In this document: positions 44,571 through 54,507 of the stretch, one piece after another
How the letters are laid out: every line of letters starts with the position of its first letter
Numbering within the stretch: position 1 is the stretch's first letter
Origin: Nocardioides flavus (ex Wang et al. 2016)
GTDB lineage: Bacteria > Actinomycetota > Actinomycetes > Propionibacteriales > Nocardioidaceae
Assembly: GCF_014653115.1 (NCBI RefSeq)
Contig: NZ_BNAD01000004.1
Coordinates: forward strand, 62,001-126,000
DNA: 64,000 nucleotides
Direction: 5' to 3'
Notes under the pieces: generated by a model
The model's input: the letters and a program-made list of their open reading frames with translations, nothing else
What the model was told of the DNA's origin: nothing
Database searches by the model: none
Position numbers and translations under genes: made by a program

Positions 44571-46342
44571 CACTCGACGGGGAGCCGCGACGGTGTGCCG
44601 CCGGTCGGCTCGACGCCGTAGCGGCCCAGGACGTAGCCCATGATGCGCGAGAAGACGGGCCCGGCGACCGAGCCGCCGCCCCCGTCGACCTTGGGTGCGT
44701 GGACCACCACGTAGACGGTGAAGCGGGCGTCGTCCGCGGGCGCGAACCCGCCGAAGGACACCGACGTGCTGCCGTCGTAGCAGCCGCAGTCGCCGTCGAC
44801 GCGCTGCGCGGTGCCGGTCTTGCCGGCCACGAGGTAGCCCGGCACCTGCGCGCGGGGAGCCACTCCGTCCTCGGGGTCGACGACCTTCTCCATCATCTTC
44901 GCCGTGCCCCGGGCCGCCTGCTTGCTGACCACGCGCTCGCGGGTCGCGACGTCGGTGCCGACGGTGACGCCGTCGTCGGTGACGGCCGTGCCCGAGATGA
45001 CGCTCGGGGAGACCCGGACGCCGTCGTTGGCGATCGTATTGACCGCGGCGGCCATCTGGACGACGTTGACCGACAGCGACTGGCCGAAGGCGACGCGGTC
45101 CTTGGTCTGCGACGTCATCGCCTCGCCGGGCGTGAGGATGCCGGGCGTCTCACCCCGTACGCCTATGTCGGTGCGCCGGCCGAGGCCGAACCTGTTCAGG
45201 TAGTCGACGAGCTGGACCGGCGTGAACGCGTCGGCGGCGAGCACGGTGCCGATGTTGGACGACTTGGCGATGATGCCGGCCAGGGTGAGCCGGATGTTGC
45301 CGTGGTCGAACCAGTCGCCGATGACGCGGTCCTGGCGCGCGAGGTTGGGCGGGACCCGGAACCGCTGGCGCGGGAAGGCCTTGTCGGCGTCGATGAGCGC
45401 GGCGGCGGTGAGCACCTTCGCCACCGAGCCCGGCTCATAGGTGTTGCTCATCGCGCGTGAGCCGAGGTCGTCGGTGGACTGCGCCTCGGTGGGCGCGTTG
45501 GCGTCGAAGGTCGGGACGTCCGCGAGGGCGAGGACCTCACCGGTGCGGGTGTCCATGACCACCGCAGCACCACTCTCGGCGCGGTACTGCTGGACCGTCT
45601 GGGCCAGCACCTTCTGCGTGAACCACTGCAGGTCGCGGTCGATCGTGGTGCGCAGGGGCTCGCCGTTGCGGGCGGCCTCGAGGGTGCTCTCGCGCAGCGG
45701 GATCCGGACGCCCTTGCCGGAGTTGGACTGCCAGGTGGCCTCGCCGTCGACGCCGGCGAGCTGCTCGTCGAAGGTGCGCTCGAACCCGCCGAGGGGCTCG
45801 TCGGTGCCCATGTAGCCGAGCAGGTTGGCCGCGACGTCGCCGGCCGGATAGGCCCGGATCGGGTCGTCCTGGAGGAAGACGCCCTCGAACCCGGCCTCCT
45901 GGACGGCGGCGAGCGTGTCGGTCGCGAGGGTGCTGGGCACGCGGCGGGCGACAAACTCGTAGCGGCTGCCCTCCGTACGCCCCTGGAGGGCGGTGAGGGC
46001 CTTGAAGTAGTCGACGGAGAGCCGCTCCGAGAGCAGCCGGGCCAGCTCGGGCGCCCGGTCCGCCGTGAGGGCCGGGTCCGCGATGACCATCTTGCCCTTG
46101 ATCGAGTCGGCCAGCGGGACGCCGTTGCGGTCGAGGATGTCGCCCCGCTCGGCCACCAGCGTCACCCGCGCCGCGCCCTCGGCCGCGGCCATCGCGGCGT
46201 ACGACTGGGGGTCGACCCCCTGGAGCTGGACCAGCCGGGCGCCGAAGAACGAGAGGACCATCGCGATGAGCACGAAGCCGATCCGCAGTCGCAGCATAGG
46301 CGCGCCGCGCGAGGCGCCACGCCTGGTGCGGGTGCTCGACAC
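44567..46342 (-). CDS. ftsI: Septal transpeptidase FtsI (PBP2b/PbpB type)
   Basis: 591 aa class B penicillin-binding protein. One membrane segment (RIGFVLIAMVLSFFGARLVQ) is followed by the dimerisation domain with AERGDILDRNGVPLADS. The transpeptidase has the active Ser in YEPGSVAKVLTAAA, SSN in IIAKSSNIGT and KTGT in YLVAGKTGTAQRV. Start GTG at 46342 was chosen because GAGGGAG lies 4 nt before it; the longer frame starts with a TTG at 46393 and has no ribosome site. 90 bp after ftsL. Confidence 0.95.
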   Translation of the reverse strand: MSSTRTRRGASRGAPMLRLRIGFVLIAMVLSFFGARLVQLQGVDPQSYAAMAAAEGAARVTLVAERGDILDRNGVPLADSIKGKMVIADPALTADRAPELARLLSERLSVDYFKALTALQGRTEGSRYEFVARRVPSTLATDTLAAVQEAGFEGVFLQDDPIRAYPAGDVAANLLGYMGTDEPLGGFERTFDEQLAGVDGEATWQSNSGKGVRIPLRESTLEAARNGEPLRTTIDRDLQWFTQKVLAQTVQQYRAESGAAVVMDTRTGEVLALADVPTFDANAPTEAQSTDDLGSRAMSNTYEPGSVAKVLTAAALIDADKAFPRQRFRVPPNLARQDRVIGDWFDHGNIRLTLAGIIAKSSNIGTVLAADAFTPVQLVDYLNRFGLGRRTDIGVRGETPGILTPGEAMTSQTKDRVAFGQSLSVNVVQMAAAVNTIANDGVRVSPSVISGTAVTDDGVTVGTDVATRERVVSKQAARGTAKMMEKVVDPEDGVAPRAQVPGYLVAGKTGTAQRVDGDCGCYDGSTSVSFGGFAPADDARFTVYVVVHAPKVDGGGGSVAGPVFSRIMGYVLGRYGVEPTGGTPSRLPVEW

Positions 46343-46432
46343 TGGTCTCCCTCTTCTCCGGACGGCTCCGCCTGGAGCCGGCCTGCTCGACAATCTAGGG
46401 CCGCAACCACGCCTGTCGGCGTGAGCGCGCCG

Positions 46433-46996
46433 TCAACGGTTGCGGTTCTTGCGCGGCTTGGTCGTGGGGGCGGCGGGGGCGGCGGGGGTGGTGGCGGCGG
46501 TCGCCTCCGGGGCGGCCGGCACCTCGACGACGACGGGCGCCGGGGCCAGGTTGGCCGGCTTGATCGGAGCGGGCGGCTGGAGCTGGATGGCGTTCTCCCG
46601 GGTGGCGGGGGTGCGCACGCCGCTCGTCGTGCCCGACGCGAGGTCGAGGAACACCGGCGCCGAGGGGATGACCATCCCCATCTGCTGCGCCTGCAGCGCC
46701 ACGCGCTGCGGGTCGCGGAGCTCGTCGAGCTCGAGGCGCAGGGTCTGCTCGCGCGCGGCGAGCGTGTCGGCCTGGGTCTCCAGCGACGACGCCGTGAAGG
46801 AGGCCTGTTGCATGGAGGTGTTGAACAGGAGCAGGCCGACGATGCCACCGACGAGGACGAGGCTGACGAGCGTCACGAACGGCACCCGCGGCGCCCGCGT
46901 CCGCACCCGCGGCACGACCGTGAGCCGGGCCCGGTCGACGGCCTCCTGGGCGATGCGGGTGACACGCGTGCGTGACTGGAGGGCGGGGCTGCTCAT
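46433..46996 (-). CDS. ftsL: FtsL-like divisome protein
   Basis: 187 aa. The layout fits FtsL: cytoplasmic basic N-terminus, one membrane segment ([19 protein letters not shown], about residues 40-58) and an extracytoplasmic leucine-zipper-like coiled coil ([20 protein letters not shown], about 70-105). It is longer than usual, because after the coiled coil there is a Pro/Ala/Val-rich tail of about 75 residues ending KPRKNRNR. Identity rests on position between rsmH and ftsI as much as on sequence. The ATG overlaps the rsmH stop (ATGA). Confidence 0.82.
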   Translation of the reverse strand: MSSPALQSRTRVTRIAQEAVDRARLTVVPRVRTRAPRVPFVTLVSLVLVGGIVGLLLFNTSMQQASFTASSLETQADTLAAREQTLRLELDELRDPQRVALQAQQMGMVIPSAPVFLDLASGTTSGVRTPATRENAIQLQPPAPIKPANLAPAPVVVEVPAAPEATAATTPAAPAAPTTKPRKNRNR

Positions 46997-47979
46997 CGGG
47001 CGACTCCTGGGGAAGTGGAGCGGGTGGCGGATCGGGGGCGGACGCGCTCGACGGCGCGCAGGCGCACGGAGGCGGCGCGAGGGTTCTCGGCGATCTCGTA
47101 CTCGTCGGCCTGCTCGGCACCGCGGGTGACGAGCCGGAACGCCGGCTCCGCCCCCTCGGGCACGAAGGGCAGGTCCGGCGGGACGTCGAGGCGGGTGGCG
47201 TCGGCGAACGCGCGCTTGACCAGGCGGTCCTCCAGCGAGTGGTAGGACTCCACGACCACGCGACCGCCGACGCCGACCACCTCCAGCGAGGCGGGGATGG
47301 CGCGGCGCAGCACGGCGAGCTCGTCGTTGACCGCCATCCGCAGCGCCTGGAAGGTGCGCTTGGCCGGGTGGCCGCCCGTTCGCCGTGCCGGTGCGGGGAT
47401 GGTCGCGTAGAGCAGCTCGACGAGGTCGGCGCTCGTGCTGAACGGCGTGGTCTCGCGTCGCCGGACCACCTCGCGGGCGATCTTGCTGGCGAACTTCTCC
47501 TCGCCGTACTCGCGCAGGATGCGGGTCAGCTCCTGGGCGGTCGCGGTGTTGAGGAGCTCGGCGGCGGTGATGCCGGTCGTGGGGTCCATCCGCATGTCCA
47601 ACGGGGCGTCCTCGGCGTAGGCGAAGCCGCGCTCACGGACGTCGAGCTGCATGGACGAGACGCCGAGGTCGAAGAAGACGGCGTCGACGTGGTCGAGGCC
47701 GAGGGAGGCGACCACCTCGGGGAGCTCGTCGTAGACCGCGTGGACGGCGGTGAACCGCTCGCCGTGGTCGGCGAGCCGCTCGCACGACATCCGCAAGGCC
47801 TCGGGATCGCGGTCGATCCCGATGACGCGGGTGTGCGGCAGGCGCTCGAGGACGGCCTCGCTGTGGCCGCCGAGACCGAGCGTGCAGTCGAGGTAGACCG
47901 AGCCGGGTGCCTCGAGCGCAGGCGCCAGCAGGGCGACGACCCGGTCGAGGAGCACCGGGGCGTGGCGAGGAGTCGTCAT
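46993..47979 (-). CDS. rsmH: 16S rRNA (cytosine-1402-N4) methyltransferase RsmH
   Basis: 328 aa SAM-dependent methyltransferase. [16 protein letters not shown] at the start, SAM loop [38 protein letters not shown], and the C-terminal [17 protein letters not shown]. It is the second canonical gene of the dcw cluster. ATG at 47979, only 4 bp after a small membrane-protein gene. Confidence 0.96.
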   Translation of the reverse strand: MTTPRHAPVLLDRVVALLAPALEAPGSVYLDCTLGLGGHSEAVLERLPHTRVIGIDRDPEALRMSCERLADHGERFTAVHAVYDELPEVVASLGLDHVDAVFFDLGVSSMQLDVRERGFAYAEDAPLDMRMDPTTGITAAELLNTATAQELTRILREYGEEKFASKIAREVVRRRETTPFSTSADLVELLYATIPAPARRTGGHPAKRTFQALRMAVNDELAVLRRAIPASLEVVGVGGRVVVESYHSLEDRLVKRAFADATRLDVPPDLPFVPEGAEPAFRLVTRGAEQADEYEIAENPRAASVRLRAVERVRPRSATRSTSPGVAR

Positions 47980-47983
47980 CTGC

Positions 47984-48145
47984 TCAGCCCTGGGAGCCCA
48001 GGTGCGTCAGCAGCAGGAGTGCCAGGGCGAGGCTGCACGCCGTGGCTGCGGAGAACGCGATCAGCGCGGCCGCCTCGCGCGCCTGGTCGCGCACCCGCAG
48101 CGGCGGTGCCGCTGCGCTGCGTCCCAAGGGCTGGGTGGTGCTCAT
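47984..48145 (-). CDS. Small single-span membrane protein between mraZ and rsmH
   Basis: 53 aa from the ATG at 48145 ([15 protein letters not shown]), ending 4 bp before rsmH. A short polar, basic N-terminus (RVRDQAREA) is followed by one hydrophobic helix ([20 protein letters not shown]). No family recognised. The tight spacing to rsmH, same strand and good codon pattern support a real gene; a longer in-frame start at 48208 is less likely because the added residues look random. A divisome accessory role is only suggested by position. Confidence 0.55.
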   Translation of the reverse strand: MSTTQPLGRSAAAPPLRVRDQAREAAALIAFSAATACSLALALLLLTHLGSQG

Positions 48146-48370
48146 GGTCTCGACCCCACTTGTTGCTGCTGGTTGCTGACGTGTGCTGGCTGGCGGTGCG
48201 GCTGACACCCCCCGTCGTGTGGCACGGGGTGAGCCGCCGCACCAGGTCCCTGCCCGCTCCCTGCATGGGATGGCCCTCTGGTGCCGGGGAAGTGCCCCAG
48301 ATGGCCACGCGAGGAGCGGGCTCGAGACCTGGTGATGCGGGTCGCGATGTCAGCTGTGGAGTTGTCGGTG

Positions 48371-48412
48371 GTGACGCTCGGGTGGTGACGCTCGGGTGGT
48401 GACGCTCGGGTG
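48371..48412. repeat. Three tandem 14-bp repeats beside the mraZ stop
   Basis: The unit GTGACGCTCGGGTG occurs three times without a break, ending 4 bp before the mraZ stop codon. The rest of the 271-bp gap 48146-48416 shows no gene or clear terminator. Confidence 0.8.
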
Positions 48413-48416
48413 GTGC

Positions 48417-48845
48417 TCAGATGCCGGGGAAGACCTCGTCGCTGAGCTCGGAGAACTTCTGCTCCTGCTCCTCGGAGTAGGTCGCCCAGGCGGTCGGGTC
48501 CCAGATCTCGATCCGGTTCATCGAGCCGATGACGACGCACTCCTTGCGGAGCGAGGCGTACTCCCGCAGCGGTGCCGGGATGTTGATGCGTCCCTGCTTG
48601 TCCGGCACCTCCTGGCTGGCGGCGGCGAACAGCATGCGGACGTAGTCGCGGGTGTTCTTCTGCGTGACCGGCGCCTCGCGGAGCCGGTCGGTGAGCTTGG
48701 CGAAGTCCTCCATCGACCAGACGGTGAGGCAGCGCTCCTGACCCCTGGTCACCACGAGTCCCTCCGTCAGCTCGTCCCTGAACTTCGCCGGGAGGAAGAG
48801 CCGGCCCTTCTCGTCGAGCTTGGGCGTGTAGGTGCCGAAGAACAT
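48417..48845 (-). CDS. mraZ: Transcriptional regulator MraZ
   Basis: 142 aa, two SpoVT/AbrB-like halves: MFFGTYTPKLDEKGRLFLPA at the start and QEVPDKQGRINIPAPLREYA in the second half, each with the DxxGR motif. MraZ forms a ring and binds tandem repeats in its own promoter, repressing the dcw operon. Start at 48845 is certain: GGGGAGG lies 6 nt before it and the family begins MFFG. Four 10-bp repeats precede the gene (48882-48921). Confidence 0.96.
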   Translation of the reverse strand: MFFGTYTPKLDEKGRLFLPAKFRDELTEGLVVTRGQERCLTVWSMEDFAKLTDRLREAPVTQKNTRDYVRMLFAAASQEVPDKQGRINIPAPLREYASLRKECVVIGSMNRIEIWDPTAWATYSEEQEQKFSELSDEVFPGI

Positions 48846-48881
48846 CCGGCACCTCCCCTTGCTCGGCGGGCAGATCGACCC

Positions 48882-48921
48882 TGTCCCCCACTTCGCACCA
48901 CAGTACTCCACTTCACTCCAC
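48882..48921 (-). promoter_or_regulatory. MraZ operator: four 10-bp GTGG repeats
   Basis: Read on the minus strand the block is GTGGAGTGAA, GTGGAGTACT, GTGGTGCGAA, GTGGGGGACA, four units in exact 10-bp phase. MraZ-family boxes are tandem TGG-containing repeats with this period. The block overlaps the promoter, as expected for autorepression. Confidence 0.8.
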
Positions 48922-48927
48922 CGTCAA
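48900..48927 (-). promoter_or_regulatory. Promoter of mraZ and the dcw cluster
   Basis: TTGACG (48927-48922), a 16-nt spacer and TACTGT (48905-48900) on the minus strand form a sigma-A-type promoter. The first two MraZ boxes lie between the hexamers. The leader to the mraZ ATG would be about 50 nt. Confidence 0.65.
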
Positions 48928-49097
48928 CCAGATCACGCGTGTTTCACGCACGAATTTCGATCGTCCGGCGCGGATCGGCGCCGCACAGCGGTCGCCACCA
49001 CCGAGCGGTCACAGGCGTGGAACCCGCCGGATCCACGCTCAGGACGCGTCGTGGGGGGCGCGGGTGGAGCGCCGGTGGGGAGGGACGGCCATCGCTG

Positions 49098-49117
49098 GTG
49101 GAGCGAAGTGGAGGAAG
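49098..49117 (+). promoter_or_regulatory. Possible MraZ site before moxR
   Basis: GTGGAGCGAA and GTGGAGGAAG stand in 10-bp phase and match the mraZ-operator unit GTGGAGTGAA at 9 and 7 of 10 positions. Further GTGG words occur at 49051, 49064 and 49075 without exact phase. The site ends 16 bp before the candidate -10 box of moxR. Confidence 0.45.
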
Positions 49118-49131
49118 CGGGCGCCCGGACG

Positions 49132-49155
49132 GGTATGTTGCGCGCACCACATACC
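49132..49155 (+). promoter_or_regulatory. moxR -10 box inside an inverted repeat
   Basis: TATGTT (49134-49139) lies about 60 bp before the moxR GTG. It is part of an inverted repeat with arms GGTATG and CATACC, which could be a repressor site. Confidence 0.4.
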
Positions 49156-49199
49156 GTGGTGGCGAGCGTGAGCAGCACGAGCGAGGGGAACGGACAGAC

Positions 49200-50187
<988 letters not shown>

Positions 50188-50195
<8 letters not shown>

Positions 50196-51456
50196 GGCAC
50201 TCGGCGCCCTGACCGTCCGCGGACGGGCTTTCCTGGCCGCGGGCATCACGACCGTGGTCGCGGCCATCGTCGTGGGCCACTCGTCCGTGGTGCGCATCGG
50301 CGTGCTCGTCGCTGTGCTGCCCCTTCTCACCGCGTGGTGGGTCGGCCGGTCCCGCTACCGCCTCTCGCTCGTGCGTACGGTCTCGCCGCAGCTCGTCGTC
50401 GCGGGCCAGCCGGCCACGGTCGAGCTCACCGTCTCCAACGAGTCGCGCACCCCGACCGGTGTGCTGCTGCTGGAGGAGCGGCTCCCCTACGTCCTCGGCA
50501 CGCGTCCCCGCTTCGTCCTCGAGGGGCTCGGCCACGGCTGGCGCCGTCACGCGACCTACCAGGTGCGTTCGGAGCTGCGCGGGCAGTTCGACATCGGACC
50601 GATGTCGGTGCGCGTCACCGACCCGTTCGGCCTCGTCGAGCTCGGACGTACGTTCCACGCCACCGCCCGGCTCACGGTGACGCCACGCACCATCTCCCTG
50701 CCGAGCATCCCGCTGGGCGGTGCGTGGACCGGGTCGGGCGACAACCGGCCCCGCGCGTTCGCCACCGGCAGCGCGGAGGACGTCACGGTCCGCGAGTACC
50801 GCCGCGGCGACGACCTGCGTCGGGTCCACTGGCGCAGCTCGGCACGCGTGGGCGAGCTGATGGTGCGTCGCGAGGAGCAGCCGTGGCAGTCGCGGGCGAC
50901 CGTCTTCCTCGACAACCGCGGCACCTCGCACCGTGGTCAGGGCGCGGCCAGCTCCTTGGAGGGCGCGGTGTCGGCGGCCGCCTCGATCGCCGTCCACCTC
51001 GCCCACCACGGCTACACCGTGCGTCTGGTCACCGCCTCAGGCGACAGCCGCGAGACCGAGTGGCACTCGCACACCGCCGAGGCCGGAACGATCCCGCTGC
51101 TCGAGTCCCTCGCGGTCGTGCAGCTCGACCACTCCCCCGCCCCCGACACCCAGTGGCTCGCCGAGCCCGGGCACGGCGGACTCACGATCGGTGTCTTCGG
51201 CGGTCTCGGGGAGACCGACCTGCCGTTCCTGCGGCGCCTGCAGCACCATGCCTCCTCGAGCCTGGCGATCGCCCTCGACGTCGACGCGTGGGCACCGCAC
51301 CTGCCCGCCCAGCCCGGCCCGGGTGCCGCCGCCCACCTCACGTCCACGGGATGGCGGTCCGTCACGGTCGGACCGCGCGACCGGCTCGACACCGCCTGGC
51401 AGGAGCTCGGGCTGCTGCAGAGCCGGGCGACCGCCTCCGCGGGGGCCGCACGATGA
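50188..51456 (+). CDS. DUF58 domain membrane protein
   Basis: 422 aa. Two membrane segments at the N-terminus (about residues 12-29 and 35-50) are followed by a beta-rich part and the DUF58 core: AEDVTVREYRRGDDLRRVHWRSSAR (about residues 205-229), with the VWA-like domain after it. Usual partner of MoxR ATPases. GTG at 50188 overlaps the moxR stop by 8 bp; its stop overlaps the next start (ATGA), so the three genes form one operon. Confidence 0.9.
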
Positions 51457-53813
51457 ACGCCCCGTGGAGCACGCTCCCCCAGCAGCTCCGGCTGGCCGGC
51501 GTCGCGCTGCTCGCCGCCTGGGCCACGGTCCTGTCCTGGCGGGTGCTGACCGAGGGCTTCGCCGAGGTCGGCATGCCCCTGCTGCTCATCGGTGTGGTCC
51601 TCGCCGGGTCGGGCGCGCTGGCCCGCTGGCAACGGCTGCCCGCGGCCGGCATCGTCGCCGCCCAGCTCGTGATCGGCGCGCTCCTGGTGCTCGGGACGAC
51701 CACCGGCTCGCCCGTCCTGACCCCTGACAACGTCGACGTCTTCGCGGCCGCGCTGCAGGGCGCGCTGGAGAGCTCCCGCGCCTACGCCGCGCCGGTCCAG
51801 CTCGGCGTACCACCTGTGCACCCCCTGCTGCTGATCGGCGGCACGCTGGTCGTGCTGCTGGTCGACGTCGTCGCCTGCACGCTGCGTCGCGCGCCGGTGG
51901 CCGGTCTCGTGCTGCTCGCGGCCTACACCCTCCCGGTCGCGGTGACCGGCAACGCGGTCTCGTGGTGGCTGTTCGCCGTGGTCGCCGGCCTGTTCCTCAC
52001 CCTGGTCTTCCTCCAGCACAGCAGCTACGTCGCGGGCTGGGGACGCGCCCCCGACGGCGAGAAGGGCTCGTTCTCCGTCCGCACCGGGGCGATCGGCAAC
52101 ACCGCGCTCGCCCTCGGCGCGACGGCCATCGCGCTGGCGGTGGTGGTCCCCGTGGCGGTGCCGACGATGAGCATGAGCGTGTTCGAGGGCAACGGGCCCG
52201 GCACCCGCGAGGTGGAGGTCAAGGACCCCATGGTCGACCTGCGCCGCGACCTGCGTCGCGGCGAGGACGTGCCGCTGCTGTGGGTCACGACGTCCGGGCC
52301 GAAGCCGTCGTACCTCCGCATCTCGGTCCTCTCCCGCTTCAGCGGGTCGGAGTGGACCCCCGGTGACCGCGAGATCCCGGAGTCGCAGTCGGCAACCGGT
52401 GCGCTCCCGCCGCTCGACGGCGTCAGCCTCGAGGTGCCACGCCGCGAGTTCAAGTACGACGTGCGCGTCGGCCCCGACTTCTCCTCCGCGTGGCTGCCCA
52501 CCGCGGCGCAGACGACCCGGATCGCCGCCGGCACCGACTGGCGCTACGACGTCAACACCCGCGACGTCATCGCCGCCCGCGAGGATGTCACCACCGCCGA
52601 CAGCACGTACGACTTCACCGGCGTGCAGCTCACCTACGACGCCGACTCGATGAACTCCGCCGTCTCAGGTGCGGGCGCCGTGGCGGGCATCTTCAGCGAG
52701 GTGCCGAGCACCCTCAACAACGAGATCAGGCGGCTGGCGGCGAGCGTGACCGCCGAGGCGCCGACCCGCTTCCAGAAGGCGCAGGTGCTGCAGCAGTGGT
52801 TCCGCGAGGACGGCGGCTTCCGCTACGACCTCGGCCAGGTGCCGTCGGCGGGCGACGGCGGCGCCGACCTGCTGGCCTTCCTCGACGAGCGCGTCGGCTA
52901 CTGCGAGCAGTTCGCAGCCGCGATGGCCATCATGGCGCGCGTGATCGGCATCCCGAGCCGCGTCGCGGTGGGCTTCCTGGAACCCGATCGCGCCACCAAC
53001 GGGTCGTGGGAGTTCTCCTCGCGCGACCTGCACGCGTGGCCCGAGCTCTACTTCCCCGGGTCCGGTTGGGTCCGGTTCGAGCCGACGCCACAGGCGCGCG
53101 CGACGCAACCGCCGGCCTACACCGAGGCCGAGTTCGAGGCGGTCACGGAGACCGCGTCCCCCAGCGCGAGCAGCTCCAGCGAGCTGCTGCCCGAGCGCGG
53201 CGAGGAGCCCGACGCAGCCGATGCGACCACCGAGGAGGAGGCCTCCTCGTTCCCGTGGCGCCTGGTCCTGGCGACGCTGCTGGGACTCGCGCTGGTCGCG
53301 CTGGCCCTGATGACGCCCCGGCTGGTCCGCGGGGCGCGGCGCCGACGCCGGCTGGCCGGCGACATCGAGGACCTGTGGCTCGAGCTGCGCGACGTCGCGC
53401 ACGACCTCGGCCACGCCTGGCCGACCGGACGCTCCCCCCGGCGCACCGGCGACTGGCTCGGCCGGCTGCTCGCGACACCGGTCCACGACTCCTCCCGCCC
53501 CGACCGCCCCCGCCGCGGTCGCGACCAGGCGCCCGAGGCCTCGCACGCCCTCGACCGGCTCGTCGCGGCGCTCGAGCACAGCCGCTACGCCCGCGACCCG
53601 GAGACCTTCACCGCCGATCGCTTCGCCGACGACCTCGTGATCGTCGAGGAGGCCCTGGCAGCCGGCGTCACGCCGCGTGAGGTGCGCCGCGCCGCGTGGT
53701 GGCCTGCCTCGGTGGCGGGACGGCGCACGTCCTGGCGCTCACGCACCCGCGCCGGCCAGACACGCGCCGGGGCCACCGCCGACGAGACGTCTGTCGACGA
53801 GCTGGTCGGCTGA
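51453..53813 (+). CDS. Transglutaminase-like membrane protein (TgpA type)
   Basis: 786 aa. Five or six membrane segments (about residues 12-190) precede an extracytoplasmic domain with DUF3488-like and transglutaminase-core parts. The triad Cys is in VGYCEQFAAAMAIMAR and His in SSRDLHAWPELYFP; the third position is Glu in WVRFEPTPQ, common in this group. A second membrane anchor (WRLVLATLLGLALVALALM, about residue 605) and a cytoplasmic DUF4129-like tail follow. The family may process envelope proteins or peptidoglycan-linked peptides. Last gene of the moxR operon. Confidence 0.88.
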   Translation: MNAPWSTLPQQLRLAGVALLAAWATVLSWRVLTEGFAEVGMPLLLIGVVLAGSGALARWQRLPAAGIVAAQLVIGALLVLGTTTGSPVLTPDNVDVFAAALQGALESSRAYAAPVQLGVPPVHPLLLIGGTLVVLLVDVVACTLRRAPVAGLVLLAAYTLPVAVTGNAVSWWLFAVVAGLFLTLVFLQHSSYVAGWGRAPDGEKGSFSVRTGAIGNTALALGATAIALAVVVPVAVPTMSMSVFEGNGPGTREVEVKDPMVDLRRDLRRGEDVPLLWVTTSGPKPSYLRISVLSRFSGSEWTPGDREIPESQSATGALPPLDGVSLEVPRREFKYDVRVGPDFSSAWLPTAAQTTRIAAGTDWRYDVNTRDVIAAREDVTTADSTYDFTGVQLTYDADSMNSAVSGAGAVAGIFSEVPSTLNNEIRRLAASVTAEAPTRFQKAQVLQQWFREDGGFRYDLGQVPSAGDGGADLLAFLDERVGYCEQFAAAMAIMARVIGIPSRVAVGFLEPDRATNGSWEFSSRDLHAWPELYFPGSGWVRFEPTPQARATQPPAYTEAEFEAVTETASPSASSSSELLPERGEEPDAADATTEEEASSFPWRLVLATLLGLALVALALMTPRLVRGARRRRRLAGDIEDLWLELRDVAHDLGHAWPTGRSPRRTGDWLGRLLATPVHDSSRPDRPRRGRDQAPEASHALDRLVAALEHSRYARDPETFTADRFADDLVIVEEALAAGVTPREVRRAAWWPASVAGRRTSWRSRTRAGQTRAGATADETSVDELVG

Positions 53814-53892
53814 CGGTCCCGCGCGGGGATCGTTGTCGTCAGCCTTCGCAGTCGACCTCACTGGTGCGCCCTCGCACCACACCGTACGCACG

Positions 53893-53918
53893 AACGCCCG
53901 GTCCGAGGACCGGGCGTT
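53893..53918. terminator. Hairpin between convergent genes
   Basis: AACGCCCGGTC (53893-53903) and its complement (53908-53918) form an 11-bp stem with loop CGAG. No T tract on either side. It probably serves both the moxR operon and the DUF3040 gene. Confidence 0.55.
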
Positions 53919-53961
53919 GGTGACAGGCGCCGGAGGTCTGTCAGGGATCAGGTGGGACGGA

Positions 53962-54408
53962 TCAGAAGCCGCGCTCGCGGCGTCGACGCCACCGCTCCTC
54001 CATGCGCTCCATGAAGGGGGCGCCGGAGCGCTGGCGGCCGGGCCGACCGGGGCGGTGCGAGCGGCCGCCGTCGACGACCCCGAAGCCGGTGCGTCCCGAG
54101 GACCGCACCTTGGCGGGCTGGTGCCCGGCGGTGCGCGTGGAGGTGAGCGCGAGGATCGTGCCGCCCAGCATCACGACGAAGCCGACCACGCCGACGATCG
54201 TCTGGAGCACCGAGCTGAGGTCCAGCAGCACCGCGACGACGAGGCACCCGATGCCGACCAGCACGATGGCACCGCCGGCGACCATGCGACGGCGGGCCGT
54301 GCGCGCGATCGAGGTGCCGCGCAGGGTGGAGGCGAGCTTGGGATCCTCTTCGACGAGGGCGCGCTCCATCTGCTCGAGCAGTCGCAGTTCTTCCTCGGAG
54401 AGCTCCAC
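53962..54408 (-). CDS. DUF3040 membrane protein
   Basis: 148 aa, two membrane segments (about residues 43-63 and 69-88), preceded by the family motif ELSEEELRLLEQMERALVEEDPKLA. The C-terminal 55 residues are basic and Arg-rich (MERMEERWRRRRERGF). Function unknown; common next to dinB in actinobacteria. GTG at 54408 with GGAGGAA 4 nt before it and a TAGACT -10 box at 54434-54439. Confidence 0.85.
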   Translation of the reverse strand: MELSEEELRLLEQMERALVEEDPKLASTLRGTSIARTARRRMVAGGAIVLVGIGCLVVAVLLDLSSVLQTIVGVVGFVVMLGGTILALTSTRTAGHQPAKVRSSGRTGFGVVDGGRSHRPGRPGRQRSGAPFMERMEERWRRRRERGF

Positions 54409-54433
54409 GGTTCCTCCTCACCTTCGTGTCTCA

Positions 54434-54439
54434 AGTCTA
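54434..54439 (-). promoter_or_regulatory. -10 box of the DUF3040 gene
   Basis: TAGACT on the minus strand, 25 bp before the GTG at 54408, in the gap after dinB. Confidence 0.45.
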
Positions 54440-54507
54440 GGCACGCTCCTGCGCTCACGGTAGGCGTCCCCCCAAAATTCCACCCGCACGCAGGTGGTGG
54501 CCAGCCG

